From positions 47,733,001-47,797,000 of the forward strand of contig NC_073627.1 in NCBI RefSeq assembly GCF_029407905.1: DNA of 64,000 nt, written 5' to 3'. The notes below the pieces were generated by a model. The model did not search any database and was not told where the DNA came from. It was given only the letters and a program-made list of their open reading frames with translations. Positions within the stretch are counted from its first letter, which is position 1. The number at the start of each line of letters is the position of its first letter. The translations under genes were made by a program, and so were the position numbers. This stretch comes from Bubalus kerabau. Taxonomy: Eukaryota; Chordata; Mammalia; Artiodactyla; Bovidae. Positions 51,466 to 62,340 of the stretch are shown piece by piece.

Positions 51466-51735
51466 AGGGACTTCCATGGTGGTCCAGTGGTTGAGAAACT
51501 ACTTTTACAGCGCAGGGGACATGGGTTCCATCCCTGGTTGAGGAACTAAGATCCCACATACTGTGGGGCAACTACTGAGCCCACGTGCTCTTGAACCCTT
51601 GGGCCACAGCTAAAAAAGAAGTCCCCACTCCACAATGAAGAGCCTGCATGCTTCAGTGAAAATCCCATGTGCTGCAACTAAGTCCCCACATGTGCAAAAC
51701 AATAACTAACTAAATATTTTAAATTAAAAAAAAAA
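51466..51735 (+). mobile_element. CHR-2-type SINE
   Basis: GGGACTTCCATGGTGGTCCAG head, degenerate B box, CHR tail, ending in A11. AGAATTC at 51451-51457 and 51736-51742, with partial match beyond, is the probable TSD. Confidence 0.9.
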
Positions 51736-51742
51736 AGAATTC

Positions 51743-53073
51743 AGCTGAGGGGATTTGCCGACTGTTGGTCTGAGACACCATATAGGCATCAGGACCCCTT
51801 TTGATGTAAAAGCCAGATATCTTCCTCTCGAGGAAGCTTTCGTGGTGGCTTCCCTGACTCAGCGGGTGCCATGCCCTTGACCTCTCTGACCTCAGCCCAG
51901 GCAAGGAAGCCTTGCTCTTTTTCTCTCACAGCCTCCTACCCTCAGCTACATCCGCCACTGCCAAGCTGTGCTCAGAAAATGAGGGTTATCATGGAAGAGC
52001 CTGAGGCTGGCCTGAGAAATGAGATGTGCCGTGGGTGATGGAGGAAGATTGAGAGACGGGATAATTGAGGACCCGAGCACAGACTCTGCTGCCTGCCGGG
52101 ATGGGCTCTCGGCGTGGACCACATTAAAATCCCATCACCCACCGCTTTCTGGTGGCCTCAATGGCCTCGCTTCAAGTGCTATTTTATAAGCAGTGTTTTC
52201 AGAGAGTTAACACATCTGGAGGGTCTCTGAAAAGGAAAAGGCCTCTGCAGGATAGCTTTTCTCTTACCAGAGGAAATGAGAGATGGTTTTCCTTGTAACC
52301 CAATTTCCAAAGCCTGTTATTACAGAGCATTGGGAAGATTTGCCCCCTGCCAGGCTGAAGGAGGCGGTGCCAGCTGCAAAGGGGCCTGAGAGATGGGTTG
52401 AGTGCTCGCTGGGGGCAGGGAGGCTGGTCAAGCACCATCTCCCCTCAGTGACACGTAGGGCCTTCCACCAGCTCACGTGTCTTGCACGGATTTTCTTTCC
52501 TCAAGCCATGGCATGGGAGGTATCATGGGTGGTACAAGAATGATAGCATGGGCTTGCCGTCCACCAACCCTGGGGCCCAAGCCCAACTCTTGCTTTTTAC
52601 TTACCTGCCATTTCCCCATCTGGAAAAGAAAGACTTGTACCTGTCAGCGGAGGTAAGGTGTATGTGCAGTGTGTCTGGCCCACCTGGACCTCCAGAGATT
52701 GGGTCCTATTCCCTTCTCATCCATCATACATCCCTATAGAAGATTATTCAGCCAAAGACCAATCTCATGATTTGTTCATTGTTTTAGATGACCATTTTAG
52801 GACAGTGATGTATCAAATGTCACCTGGTGAGTTCTTGACAAAGCTGGAAACCAGGTGGCCAGTGGAAGGTCACGTCAGGTGTCCCGGAGGTAAGACAGCA
52901 TGGCTGTCGACTGCAGAAATGCGTCCCTAGGGAAGGGCTGCCCCAGGGCTGGGAGGGGAGATGCATTTGACGTGTCTCGTCTGCCCTCACAGTCTTGTGT
53001 CCTGAGCCCACTGGACAGGGTCCCCAGAGGATGAGCTCTGAGCAGCAGGGGCAATCAGGTCACTATTCTTTAG
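51743..53073. other. Unassigned sequence, repeat-poor
   Basis: About 1.3 kb with no recognised repeat, the longest such stretch in the second half. Short frames on both strands have no recognisable product. Part of it may be conserved; I cannot test this. Confidence 0.4.
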
Positions 53074-53341
53074 GGCTGCTAAGTCGCTTCAGTCGTGGCC
53101 AACTCTGTGCAACCCCATAGACGGCAGCCCACCAGGCTCCCCCGTTCCTGGGATTCTCCAGGCAAGAACACTGGAGTGGGTTGCCATTTCTTTCTCCAAT
53201 GCATGAAAGTGAAAAGTGAAAGTGAAGTCGCTCAGTCGTGTCCAACTCTTAGAGACCCCATGGACTGCAGCCTACCAGGCTCCTCCATCCATGGGATTTT
53301 CCAGGCAAGAGTACTGGAGTGGGGTGCCATTGCCTTCTCCG
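53074..53341 (-). mobile_element. Bov-A2 SINE, full dimer
   Basis: Two BovA monomers joined by the GCATGAAAGTGAAAAGTGAA linker: outer monomer GCTAAGTCGCTTCAGTCGTG..., inner monomer GTCGCTCAGTCGTGTCCAAC..., ending GCCATTGCCTTCTCCGA. Little diverged. Confidence 0.97.
53205..53227 (+). promoter_or_regulatory. ISRE/IRF-like motif in Bov-A2 linker
   Basis: GAAAGTGAAAAGTGAAAGTG (53205-53224) contains two overlapping GAAANNGAAA matches, the IRF/ISRE consensus. Confidence 0.55.
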
Positions 53342-53642
53342 ATTATTTAATGCAGTCAGCACGGACACATCTGCTGCATCATCAACAATGGGAATTTTTT
53401 TAATCATTAAAAATAACAGTCATACTATATGAAATGATTAGTAATACTTATAAGGCGAAGAGATGAAAGAGACGACTAACTTGGCAGTTGTGCTACAATT
53501 TGTTGTTGTTGAGTTGATCTTTAGGGCTGGGGCTGTTCAAAAGAATGGGATCCTTATAGATCTGGCAACCCTGCCCCTACCCTGGAGTGGCAGCGGTCAT
53601 GGTGGAACTCGGGCTCCAACCAGGGAACCCCAAATCAATACA
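53342..53642. other. Unassigned sequence
   Basis: AT-rich to 53460, otherwise unremarkable. Confidence 0.45.
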
Positions 53643-53830
53643 GCAGTCCCTGGTGGTTCAGATGGTAAAGAATCTGCCAGCAATGCAGGAGACTGGGGTT
53701 CAGTCCCTGGGTCAGGAAGATCCGCTGGAGTAGGGAATGACAACCCACTCCAGTATTTTGCCTGGGAAATCCCATGGACAGAAGAGCCTGACGGGCCATG
53801 CTCCATGGGTCAGACATGACTGAGCAACCA
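53643..53830 (+). mobile_element. Bov-tA SINE
   Basis: GCAGTCCCTGGTGGTTCAGA head (5' end slightly shortened), B box GGTTCAGTCCC, BovA unit ending GTCAGACATGACTGAGCAAC. Confidence 0.94.
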
Positions 53831-54000
53831 AGACATACACTGTACAGGAAACTTAGGGCAAGGGGCTCCTTCAGGACAGCAAGGATGTCACTGAGAGGCT
53901 ATGTGGACACAAAGCTCAGGGGGCCTAAGAGCAGGCTTAGGCCTTAACAGGCAGTTTATTCAAGCTCTATAATAATAAGATGTAATGGTAAAAACTGATG
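53831..54000. other. Unassigned sequence
   Basis: No family is recognised. Confidence 0.45.
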
Positions 54001-54329
54001 AGGGCTTCCCTCATGGTCCAGTGGTTAAGAATCCACCTGCCAATGTGGGGGACACAGGTTCAATCCCTGGTCTGGGAAGATCCTATATGCCATAGGGGCA
54101 ATGAAGCCCATGTGCCACAACCACTGAGCTGACCCTCTACAGCCCATGAGCCACAACCACTGAAGCCGAAGCACCTAGAGTGCATGCTCTGCAGCAAGAG
54201 AAGCCACCGTAGTGAGAAGCCTGCACAGCACAACAAGGAGTAGCCCCTGCTCACTGCAACTAGAGAAAGCCTGCGTGCAGCAGCGAAGACCCAGCACAGC
54301 AACAAACAAAAATGTAAAAATTCATTTCT
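54001..54329 (+). mobile_element. CHR-2-type SINE, full length
   Basis: The most complete CHR-2 copy: head GGGCTTCCCTCATGGTCCAG, B box GGTTCAATCCC, all tail blocks (GAGCCACAACCACTGAAGCC; GAGAAGCCACCGTAGTGAGA; CAGCGAAGACCCAGCACAGC), A-rich end. TAAAAACT at 53989-53996 and 54330-54337 is a possible TSD. The 156-codon minus-strand frame here is its shadow. Confidence 0.95.
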
Positions 54330-54337
54330 TAAAAACT

Positions 54338-54584
54338 TTTCTTGTCTCAGAGCCTTCAGAGGTCCCAAGACAGCAAAGTCACAACTTAGTGAGGGGTGAG
54401 CCTGCCACGCAGGACTTACAGAGGGAGGCAGGAAAACCTGCTTTATGGCTCTTAACCTCTTCACTGCTGATACAGAGATTTTGGGGGAGAAAGACCCTTT
54501 GATACCAGCTAATCTTTGTGTTCTTTCCATGACCCAGGTGAGGCACCGTGTCTTTTATATCTTTAAGCCAAGTGATTTTCATAA
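54338..54584. other. Unassigned sequence
   Basis: No family is recognised. Confidence 0.45.
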
Positions 54585-54700
54585 CACAACGACCTAGTAG
54601 ATAACTAGTATTATTATTCCTATTTTGGTGATAGAGAGACTTAGGTTAAGGAAATAAAATAACTTTTCCTCATGTCTCAGATGTGCCTGTGAGGCTTCAA
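54585..54700 (-). mobile_element. MIR fragment
   Basis: 'actagtattattattcctat', 'ttggtgatagagagacttag' and 'aataacttttcctcatgtct' resemble reverse MIR. Confidence 0.6.
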
Positions 54701-54742
54701 CAAGTGTATGAAAACCTGGCAGAGCAGAGGGATGCGACAGAG

Positions 54743-54929
54743 CAGGGGTCCCCAGCCTCCGGGACCGAATGCCTGATGATCTGAGGTGGAGCTGATGTAA
54801 TAATATAAACAAAGCACACAATAAACGTAACGTACTTGAATCGTCCTGAAACCATCCCCACTCCTAGTCCCCGGAAAAACTGTCTTCCACAGAACCGATC
54901 CCTGGGGCCGAAAAGGCTGGGGACCATTG
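54743..54929 (+). mobile_element. hAT DNA transposon (MER1-like), 187 bp, perfect 8-bp TSD
   Basis: Inverted termini CAGGGGTCCCCAGCCTCC and GGCTGGGGACCATTG. CGACAGAG occurs immediately outside both ends (54735-54742 and 54930-54937), the 8-bp TSD expected of hAT transposition. Internal part is short and non-coding; frames across it are shadows. Confidence 0.95.
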
Positions 54930-54937
54930 CGACAGAG

Positions 54938-55924
54938 GGTTCTTCCTGTTGTTCCATAGGAACCAGGTGGGAGTGAACCTGAGCTCTCCTTTCTTCTTCC
55001 CCCCACCCCTCCCCCGCAATCGAATTCTCTTTCCAAGCACAAGGCAAGCTTCCAGAAGCACGAGAACCAACCAGTAATCTAATAGATAAATTGGGCGGCA
55101 CTGCTGACAGGCAGTAAGGCCCGGCGGGAGAATTATATAGGGTGCCATGAAGCCTCAATGAGACGCTTCACGAATTGGAGGAAATACTTCTCAAATTGGA
55201 GGCTGATGCTTTCAACTGTCTTGGAGAGTTTCCTATGGGTGGAAAATGGTTTTAGTTGGAGACACTGTTATTTGAGTTGAATTTGATTCTACACAGAAAT
55301 GACACAGTTTCCATCCTAAGTAAGTTTACAGCTTAAAGAGGGGGAAAGGATTATTTTAGCATGTGTGTGTGTCAAGGGGGAGGGGGGGGCGGCGTGTATG
55401 CGATGGGTGAGGATCATTTGAAAAGAATGACTATGGAAGCCTGGAGTGACTAAGCAAAACGAATGGCTATCTACCTTGAGATAGGAGAAGCTTAAGGGAG
55501 GTGATATTTCAAGAAGAGCACATAGAGAGATGTGAACTTGCCTGCAGTTGCCAGTTCGGAGACCATCAACCTAATATATCAAATCCTTCTAGTTTCTGTA
55601 GTGCAGATCATTTCCACACGGATGCTCCATCTTCTGTGTTTTATGTGGAAGGAGTTGATGGGCAATGGAGGCGGGGTCTGAAAGGGAGGAACGGCCAACC
55701 TGGCTGAACACCGGAAGCATCGCCAGGAGGTACATCTATTCCTCACCACCAGCGGGGACTGATGGTTGAGGCTGACCAGGGGCTGAGCTGGCTGGGAAGC
55801 ACAACTGACTGACCCTTCAGACCTGGCTTTACCGAGACATGACTGTCAAGGGGACTTTGGAGACTCTGAGACATAACCGAAATGCACACTGTTGACACTG
55901 AATGAAAGGGGAGGCACCTACTAC
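54938..55924. other. Unassigned sequence
   Basis: No repeat or exon is recognised. A G-rich tract with GGGGGGGGCGGCG lies at 55376-55395. Confidence 0.4.
55746..55760 (+). promoter_or_regulatory. CTCF-like motif (weak)
   Basis: CCACCAGCGGGGACT compares with the CTCF core CCACCAGGGGGCGCT: 12 of 15 positions match. Isolated motif only. Confidence 0.3.
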
Positions 55925-56075
55925 ACATCGAGTAGGGGCTGGGGGCTTCCAACGCATTTCCATCCTAATCCTCTCAATGGCTCTGTGAGCTATCTGCTAC
56001 TATCTTCATTTCTGATTATCAGTGAGACAGAGTTAAAGACCAAATCTGGATCTGTCTAGCTCCGATGTCTATGCC
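55925..56075 (-). mobile_element. MIR fragment
   Basis: 'catcctaatcctctcaatgg', 'cttcatttctgattatcagt' and 'agagttaaagaccaaatctg' resemble reverse MIR. Confidence 0.55.
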
Positions 56076-56509
56076 TCATGTACTTATCCTTTCTTTCTTT
56101 CCAATACAATTTCACACTAGTTCCAGATGTCTCTGGAGGTGGTGGGAGTGATGGCACAGAATGGGCTTGGTTACCTAATCCATAATTCCCCAACTTTTGC
56201 TTGGAACTCTCCCCAAACTAGGTCTGTTAATGCTTTGGGTCTGTTGCTGATTAGGTGAATGGGGTTTGGAGAGCACCCCTTCTCCGATTTGGACAGAATA
56301 GTCCAAATCTTAGTGAAGTAAGGAAAATATATATCATTGTATTAAAAGCTGACACCAAAATCTGTCTTAGGAATGAAACTTTTAGTTTGGAACATACCAT
56401 GACATATTCTCAGGGAGTGGAAAGTGAGACTGCCCAGGGACTAGGAAGGAAAGGAAGCTATTCTTTGAGAGGCAAGGGGAGAGGATTTGCTTGTTATTGT
56501 ATATAGGGT
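56076..56509. other. Unassigned sequence
   Basis: No family or exon is recognised. Confidence 0.45.
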
Positions 56510-57052
56510 GTGTATTAGAGTTCTCCCAAAGAAACAGAACAAATAGGATGTTTATATATACACGCACAGATAGATAGATATAAGAGATGTAGCAAAGGAA
56601 CTGACTCACACAGTTATGGAGGCTGAGAGGGTGCAAAACCTGACGTTCGCAAGCTGGAAAACCAAGAAAACTGATGGTATAATTTAGTCTTTGTCCAAAT
56701 GCGTGAGAGCCAGGGAAACTGGCGGTGTAAATCCCAGTCTGAAGTCAAATGCCTGGGAACTGGAGGTGGGGTGGGCATGGTGTCAGACCTGTCATCCTAA
56801 GGCCTGAATAAACCAGGAGTTCTGATTTCCAAGGGCAGGAAAAGATGGATGTCCCAGTTCAAGAAGAGAAAGACAGAATCTGCCCTTCCTTTGCCTTTTT
56901 GTCCCACGAGGGTCCTAAATGGGTTGGATGATGCCCACTCACACTGGTGAGGGTGATCTTTACTCACTCTACTGATTCAAACGCTGATCTCTTCCAGAAA
57001 CCCCTTCACAGACACACCCAGGAATAATGCTTTACCAAACCTCTGGACATTC
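56510..57052 (+). mobile_element. Ancient LTR (ERVL/MaLR class)
   Basis: 'gtgtattagagttctcccaa', 'gaacaaataggatgtttata', 'ggaactgactcacacagtta', 'gatgatgcccactcacactg' and 'cccaggaataatgctttacc' follow a well-known old eutherian LTR. Solitary LTR-type remnant with no internal viral genes. Confidence 0.7.
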
Positions 57053-57276
57053 ATGAAGGCTAGTGAGAAGGAATCCCTTGGTTACAGTTCAAAATAGCGC
57101 CTGGGAAAGATGCTTGTTTGGATAATTTGAGGTTAACAGCTCCCTATTCCTGCAATGGGATGCCTCAGCAACAGGAAACACTGGTTTTTTAGGCATTTTA
57201 TCATGATATAGATAAGCTTAGTAACTAAGGTAAAGGGCAAAACCAGAGGTTAAGGGGTTAGAAGGTGCTCACCCAG
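57053..57276. other. Unassigned sequence
   Basis: No family is recognised. Confidence 0.45.
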
Positions 57277-57426
57277 GGACTTTGCTGGTGGTCTGGTGGT
57301 TAGACTCTGAGATCCCAATGCAGGGGGCCTGGGTTCAATCCCTGGTCAGGGAATTAGATCCTGCATGCTACAACTAAGATCCTCTATGCTGCAACTAACA
57401 ATTGGCACAGCCAAATTAAAAAAAGA
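57277..57426 (+). mobile_element. CHR-type tRNA-Glu SINE
   Basis: GGGACTTTGCTGGTGGTCTGG head, GGTTCAATCCC B box, short tail with CAACTAAGATCCTCTATGC and A-rich end. Confidence 0.9.
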
Positions 57427-57724
57427 CTGTCATCCAGTCTTGAGCTTGGAGCAGAGACCTGGGGAGAGGGGACATTATCAGAAAGCAATTGCACAAGGAA
57501 CTGAATAACTGAAGTTCCTGGAGGGGCAAAGGGCATGGGGGCAGGGATGCTGTGGGACTGACATGGCGTAGGCTTGGCTGCCTCTCCATCCACCTTGGCC
57601 TGGCACTGAGCTAAGTGGGATGATCTGAGAGTTGGAATGAGGCTAGAGCCAATTTCTTTCTGGTTGCTGTGACCTTGTCATATTTAGAGGTCATTGAAGA
57701 TACAATTATTTATTTAGAGTTTCT
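57427..57724. other. Unassigned sequence
   Basis: No family or exon is recognised. Confidence 0.45.
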
Positions 57725-57937
57725 GTTGTCATTGTTTAGTCGCTAAGTCACCTTCGACTCTTTAAGACCCCGTAGACTGTAGCCCCCCAGGCTCTTCTGT
57801 CCATGGAATTCTCCAGGCAAGAATACTGGAGTGGGTTACCATTTCCTTTTCCAGGGCATCTTCCCAACCCAGGGATCAAACACACGTCTCCTAAATGGGC
57901 AAGCAGATGCTTTACCACTGAGCCACCCGGCAAGCCC
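57725..57937 (-). mobile_element. Bov-tA SINE
   Basis: GTTGTCATTGTTTAGTCGCT tail side, full reverse Bov-tA to ACCACTGAGCCACCCGGCAA. Confidence 0.95.
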
Positions 57938-58482
57938 TAAAAAGATTTAAAGTACATTTAAATTCAGAAAATTAAGCAGAGTCCTCTTTTATCTGCTTCA
58001 ACAAAAGTTGAAACTTTTGTGAAGTGCAACAAAATATACTCTGCTAACTGGAAGTTTCGTGGCCACAGCAAACACCCCATTTTTGTAGGAAGTGTGGACT
58101 GTGGAGCTAGGAAGCTGTTCAGAGTCATCTTTAAGGGAGAGCCATTGCTGAACTTGTGGGCACTTGGTATTTCCATGTGAGCTAACCAGCAACTCTCAAG
58201 TGTCTTTTAATCTTTCCTTTCATGACCAACATGAATAGGAGCAGTTATTCTCCTAAACACATCTAGTCTCCACGTTCCCCTAAGTTACTCCCATAAGCAC
58301 GTCTTTGCAAATGCTGTTGGACAAGCAAACATGTATTGGTCCATGAGAGGTGTCCTCACATCGTATGAGCACAGGGGAGGGAGGGATATTGAAGGGTCTT
58401 CCTGAAATTATCTTTGCTAGGTGTTCTATGCTAAAACCCTTCTTGATTAGCTGCTTTTGCAACATCCAACCCTTCATCATAT
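57938..58482. other. Unassigned sequence
   Basis: 58000-58020 contains the inverted repeat CAACAAAAGTTGAAACTTTTG. No family or exon is recognised. Confidence 0.4.
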
Positions 58483-58670
58483 TAGCTAACATTTACTGGG
58501 CACCTTTGGTGGGATAGGTACTTTGCCGAACACTTTCTAAGAATAACTCATTTACTATACATACAGTGGTCACTTTTGGTGTCCATTTTACAAATGCTGA
58601 GTCATTTATTCAATTTCTTGGCAAGTTAGTGGGAAATCATGCCCTGGTCTCAGTTCTGTCTGATTCCCAA
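58483..58670 (-). mobile_element. MIR SINE
   Basis: 'ttagctaacatttactgggc', 'tccattttacaaatgctgag' and 'ttggcaagttagtgggaaat' match reverse MIR over most of its length. Confidence 0.75.
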
Positions 58671-58734
58671 ACCCCGGCCCTTAATCTTAGAAATAGTTTC
58701 CTGTCACAAGTCTCATGGAATGATCTAAGAAACC

Positions 58735-59050
58735 ACATTCATTAATTCATTCATTTATTTGTTTGTTTATTCAGTATCAGCTCGGTACCTACCAGGTGCT
58801 AAGTACAATGTCGAGAGTTAAAAGCAGAAAGATGAGCATGGCGTGGTCCCTGCCGTTCAAGGAGCTCTTGATCTACAGTATCATCTAGACTGTCTGGGTG
58901 CAAATAGATGTTGTAAAAGGGAATGATGAGCTATAATAAGAGTCTCAGGGAATACTGAGAGTGAACAGTTCTGCCTGGGTGAGAGCACGAGTGTTGAGGC
59001 TAAGAACGGAAGGAGCATTTGGAGCTGAGCCTTAAATAATAATTGAGAAT
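58735..59050 (-). mobile_element. L2 LINE 3' end
   Basis: 'attaattcattcatttattt', 'ggtacctaccaggtgctaag', 'ggtccctgccgttcaaggag' and 'agccttaaataataattgag' are the reverse complement of L2 3' sequence. Confidence 0.72.
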
Positions 59051-59184
59051 TCTTGAGAAGAGAAACTGAAGATACCCAAAATTTAATACAATTTGTCTAA
59101 AACATACTTCTCCAGGGTTTGCCAACTCAGTGGATGGTGTCAACAACAATCTCATTTTCAAGCGGAAAACCTGAGAGTTTTGCT

Positions 59185-59400
59185 TTGCACATCCCACTCC
59201 ATTATCTCCACAGCTAGCCCATCAACAAATTCTGTTAAATATTCCTCCTAAAACTCTTTCAAATACATTACTTATCTCCAGATTGCAAAACTACCATCCC
59301 ACTGTAATCTATCACCATCTCTCACCAGTGTCTTGGCAGTAGATTTCTAACTGGTCTTCCCGTATTCACTCTTTTTAGCCTCCTTTTCTCTACAAAGACT
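59185..59400 (+). mobile_element. L2 LINE fragment
   Basis: 'aaatattcctcctaaaactc', 'tccagattgcaaaactacca', 'gtagatttctaactggtctt' are L2 3' coding-end landmarks. Confidence 0.55.
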
Positions 59401-59519
59401 AGTCTATTAGCTCATTAAGATCATATTTTCCATGGTACACTGTTTATAAAATAAACTTTGAAGCCTTTACTAAATTCAAAATTTGAGTCTTCTTGGAGTC
59501 TCTTTCTACTAAGTATTTT

Positions 59520-59660
59520 TCTTTTGCTAATGGATTAGATTGTCCCATTTCTATTCATGTCTAGTAATTTTTATTGTATTCTGGGCAATATGAATGATGT
59601 GTTACGGAGGTGCTAGAGTCTGTTATCTTTCTCTGAAAATTTTCAGTTTTGTTCCAGCAA
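59520..59660. mobile_element. Possible old L1 3' UTR fragment
   Basis: 'ttttattgtattctgggcaa' and 'atgaatgatgtgttacggag' resemble an old L1 3' UTR. Weak. Confidence 0.35.
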
Positions 59661-59869
59661 ACTGTTCAATTTCTGGCAGATGACCTTGAACTTTGAGAGG
59701 CTTGGCTTTATGCTCTTTGTGGGGTGAGAGATGCTCTGTGAAAGGACAAGGTGTTTTCCGAGCTCCTCTAACTTCATAGGAATCAAATTGCAAAATCTCC
59801 TGTGGATCTTGTTGAAGTTTATTTTCAGGCTTTATTGGAACAGGTCTTGAATAGTCTTGACCCTAGAAC

Positions 59870-60053
59870 CAAGGTCAGAAAACTTTTTCTTAAGGGCCAG
59901 ATAAATATTTTAGGCTTGTGGGCCATATGGTCTCTGTAGCAAATTTTCATTGTAAACAAACAGGCATGGAAGTATTCCAATAAAACCTCACAAACATAGG
60001 TGGCTATGCTTAGCAATTATATATTACAGGAGCCATAATTTGCAGACCTCTGC
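59870..60053. mobile_element. hAT-Charlie-type MITE, same family as 7421-7628
   Basis: 'aaggtcagaaaactttttct', 'gggccagataaatattttag', 'ggccatatggtctctgtagc', 'attccaataaaacctcacaa' and 'tttgcagacctctg' follow the family closely. Confidence 0.85.
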
Positions 60054-60199
60054 CATAAGACATGGTCCTACTTCTAAGGCATGGCCTTTAACAGGATTGT
60101 CAGGTGTTAACAAGGTCTCTGCCCTCTGGCTGGGCTGGAACTTCCTTATGTTCTAGAGCCACTCAACCTCCTGTAATTCCACTCCACTCTCAGTCTTTT
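60054..60199. other. Unassigned sequence
   Basis: No family is recognised. Confidence 0.45.
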
Positions 60200-60390
60200 T
60201 TAAAAGATTTTTTAAAAAATGTGGACCATTAAAAAAAAAACTTTATTGAATTTGTTACAACACTGCTTCTGCTTTATGTTTTAGTTTTTTGGTCATGGGG
60301 CATATGATATCTTAGCTTCATGACCAGACGTCAAACATGCATCCCCTACATTGGAATAAGTCTTAACCACTGGACCACCAGGGAAGTCCC
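60200..60390 (-). mobile_element. tRNA-Glu SINE (long-tail CHR type)
   Basis: Tail 'aatgtggaccattaaaaaaa', 'actttattgaatttgttaca', body, decayed B box, head TCTTAACCACTGGACCACCAG. Same type as 13367 and 43040. Confidence 0.9.
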
Positions 60391-60819
60391 CTACTCTCAA
60401 CCTTGTAACAACCTTCTTGGTAAGCTTTATGTAGTCTTGCCCTATGCAGTCCCATCCCAGACCTTCCACCACAGAGTCCTGGGGACCCCCCCTGTGATGG
60501 CTTGCCCCACAGTTTCCAGTCACTTCAATAGTTTCCAAGTCGGATCCTACCTCCTTAGGTCAATGGGGGTATCATGCTTTGTATGGGCTCTGACTTTCTA
60601 CATCACAGAAAATTGTCCCTAGACAGAGAACTGAAGAACACGAGACCTCACCTCATGATTTTCTCTTTTCTCAGGGATCATGGTCTTGTCTTGCCCATCG
60701 CCACTGCCAGAAAGCAGTTTGCTTACATATTCTGTCCAGTGATACAGTTATTTACGGCAGAGGGCTAGTTCTATGCTAATTTTTCTATCATGGTCAATAG
60801 AAAAAATTCCCAAATCTAT
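60391..60819. other. Unassigned sequence
   Basis: A 100-codon plus-strand frame (60320-60622) starts inside the SINE and has no recognisable domain. Confidence 0.4.
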
Positions 60820-61080
60820 ACATGTCCTCTTCAATCTAGTCTCCTCTCTGTTGCCAAAATGCTCTTTCCCATCTAATCATCGAATCATATCCAGTGCCCT
60901 CCCTAAAGTGGTTCAAAGATTTCTATTGCTTTTAAGATAACACCAAAGGGACAGAAACTGTTTTTGCCCATCAGTGAATCCCAACACTCAGCATGGCACC
61001 TTCCCTAGAACAGGTATATAAGAAATATTTTTTGAAGTGAATGAATGAGTGAATGAATGAGAAATGATATCTTGGGCAGA
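60820..61080 (+). mobile_element. L2 LINE fragment
   Basis: 'caacactcagcatggcacct', 'agaacaggtatataagaaat' and 'gaatgaatgagtgaatgaat' are an L2 3' end; upstream 'tcttcaatctagtctcctct' is consistent. Confidence 0.6.
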
Positions 61081-61949
61081 GAAAATAACATGAGCAAAGA
61101 TAAAAAAAAATAAGACAGTATGGAAAATGGTGTATCATTCAGTAAAATTCCAACTCGGGAAACTGACTACAAATGATTCAAATGACTTCATGTGTAGAAA
61201 ATATGACGATTGAAGATCACAGCCCTAAATTGTCATTTTTCGTTTACCAAAGACCTGAAATGATTTCCTCAGCATGAAGTTCTTAAGCTGACTAGACCTG
61301 TCTAGTCAAGGCAAAGAAAGCTTTCCTTGGACTTGGGGTGACTGCACTCACAGACGGAGAGACAGACAGACAGGCGGACATGTGTGTAGGCAGAAGGAAT
61401 CATCCATTTGCTAAAAATATAAACCCAAACCCGTTTTTCACAGAAATCCTCAAAGAGCAAACAGATCGATAGCAAGCACACCATTTGTGCAACGTTGACA
61501 TCCTTTTCACATCAGAGAAAGTGAAATCACCTTGGAGACCAAGTTCTTTTTCAGACAGTAGAGGAAGTGACTAAGGGAACTGTGACTTTGGAACCAACTC
61601 AGGCCCCCAAGGATTCTCACGCTGATTAAATACATTTGACAGCAAATTTTCAATACAGAAAATTAGCATTTATGATATTCAGGGAAGGGAAAAACAGGGC
61701 TTGAGCACCAACGTCCCCAAGACCTTGGGAAGGTAGAGTGCAAAGAAGTTTAGTGGAAAGAGACGTGTGAGTCTGTGGCTTGAGACTCTGGAATAAAGAA
61801 CTCAAAGGGCATCAGAGGTTCTCTATGATGCCATTTTAACTGTGCCCTAGCAAATACTCCCAAGGAGAAAGCAGCAGTGGATATAACAAAGGAATGAGAG
61901 GCTACTGGGAGCTCCATACAGAGTGCAGAAGAAGCGGACAGAAACTCAT
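61081..61949. other. Unique sequence, repeat-poor
   Basis: About 870 bases without a recognised repeat, apart from GAGACAGACAGACAGGCGGA near 61360. AT-rich parts (61600-61680) contain CTGATTAAATACATTTGACA. No exon is recognised; possible conserved element. Confidence 0.35.
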
Positions 61950-62172
61950 ATTCATTGAGCACCGTCAGGGTGAGGACCCATTGCCTGGGCTTTGTTTGAG
62001 TTATCTTGTGTTGTCTTCATCATAGTAATCCTATAAGGGAGGTCCTATTACGTCTATTTAAGAAGTGAAGAAACTGAGGCCTCAGATAAGTGAAAATATC
62101 TGTCTCAAGTCACAGAACTAATAAACAGGAGAATTGTAACTTGGATCCAGATTTGTCTAATTCCAAAGCCCA
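61950..62172 (-). mobile_element. MIR SINE
   Basis: 'cattgagcaccgtcagggtg', 'catagtaatcctataaggga', 'gaagaaactgaggcctcaga' and 'aagtcacagaactaataaac' form a nearly full reverse MIR. Confidence 0.78.
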
Positions 62173-62213
62173 GTGGTGCTTCCCAAACACCAGATCGTCT
62201 GTTGTTTTTGTGT

Positions 62214-62340
62214 GTGCTCTGCTAAGTCACTTCAGTCATGTCCAGCTCTTTGAGACCTGGTGGACTGCAGTCCCCCAGGCTCCTCCGTCCATGGGATTCT
62301 CCAGGCAAGAATTCTGGAGTGGGTTGCCATGCCCTCCTCC
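62214..62340 (-). mobile_element. BovA unit (truncated Bov-tA/Bov-A2)
   Basis: TGCTCTGCTAAGTCACTTCAG through GTTGCCATGCCCTCCTCCA; the tRNA-derived part is missing. Confidence 0.93.

Noticed and set aside
54060..54530. 156-codon minus-strand open frame
   Set aside because: Antisense shadow of the CHR-2 SINE at 54001-54329.
54697..55158. 153-codon minus-strand open frame
   Set aside because: Runs through the MER1-like hAT element (54743-54929); composition and lack of a domain argue against a gene.
56510..57052. Endogenous retrovirus
   Set aside because: Only an old solitary LTR-type remnant is visible; no gag, pol or env sequence is present.
61291..61306. Small palindrome ACTAGA-CCTG-TCTAGT
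   Set aside because: A 6-bp stem is expected by chance in 64 kb and has no supporting context.
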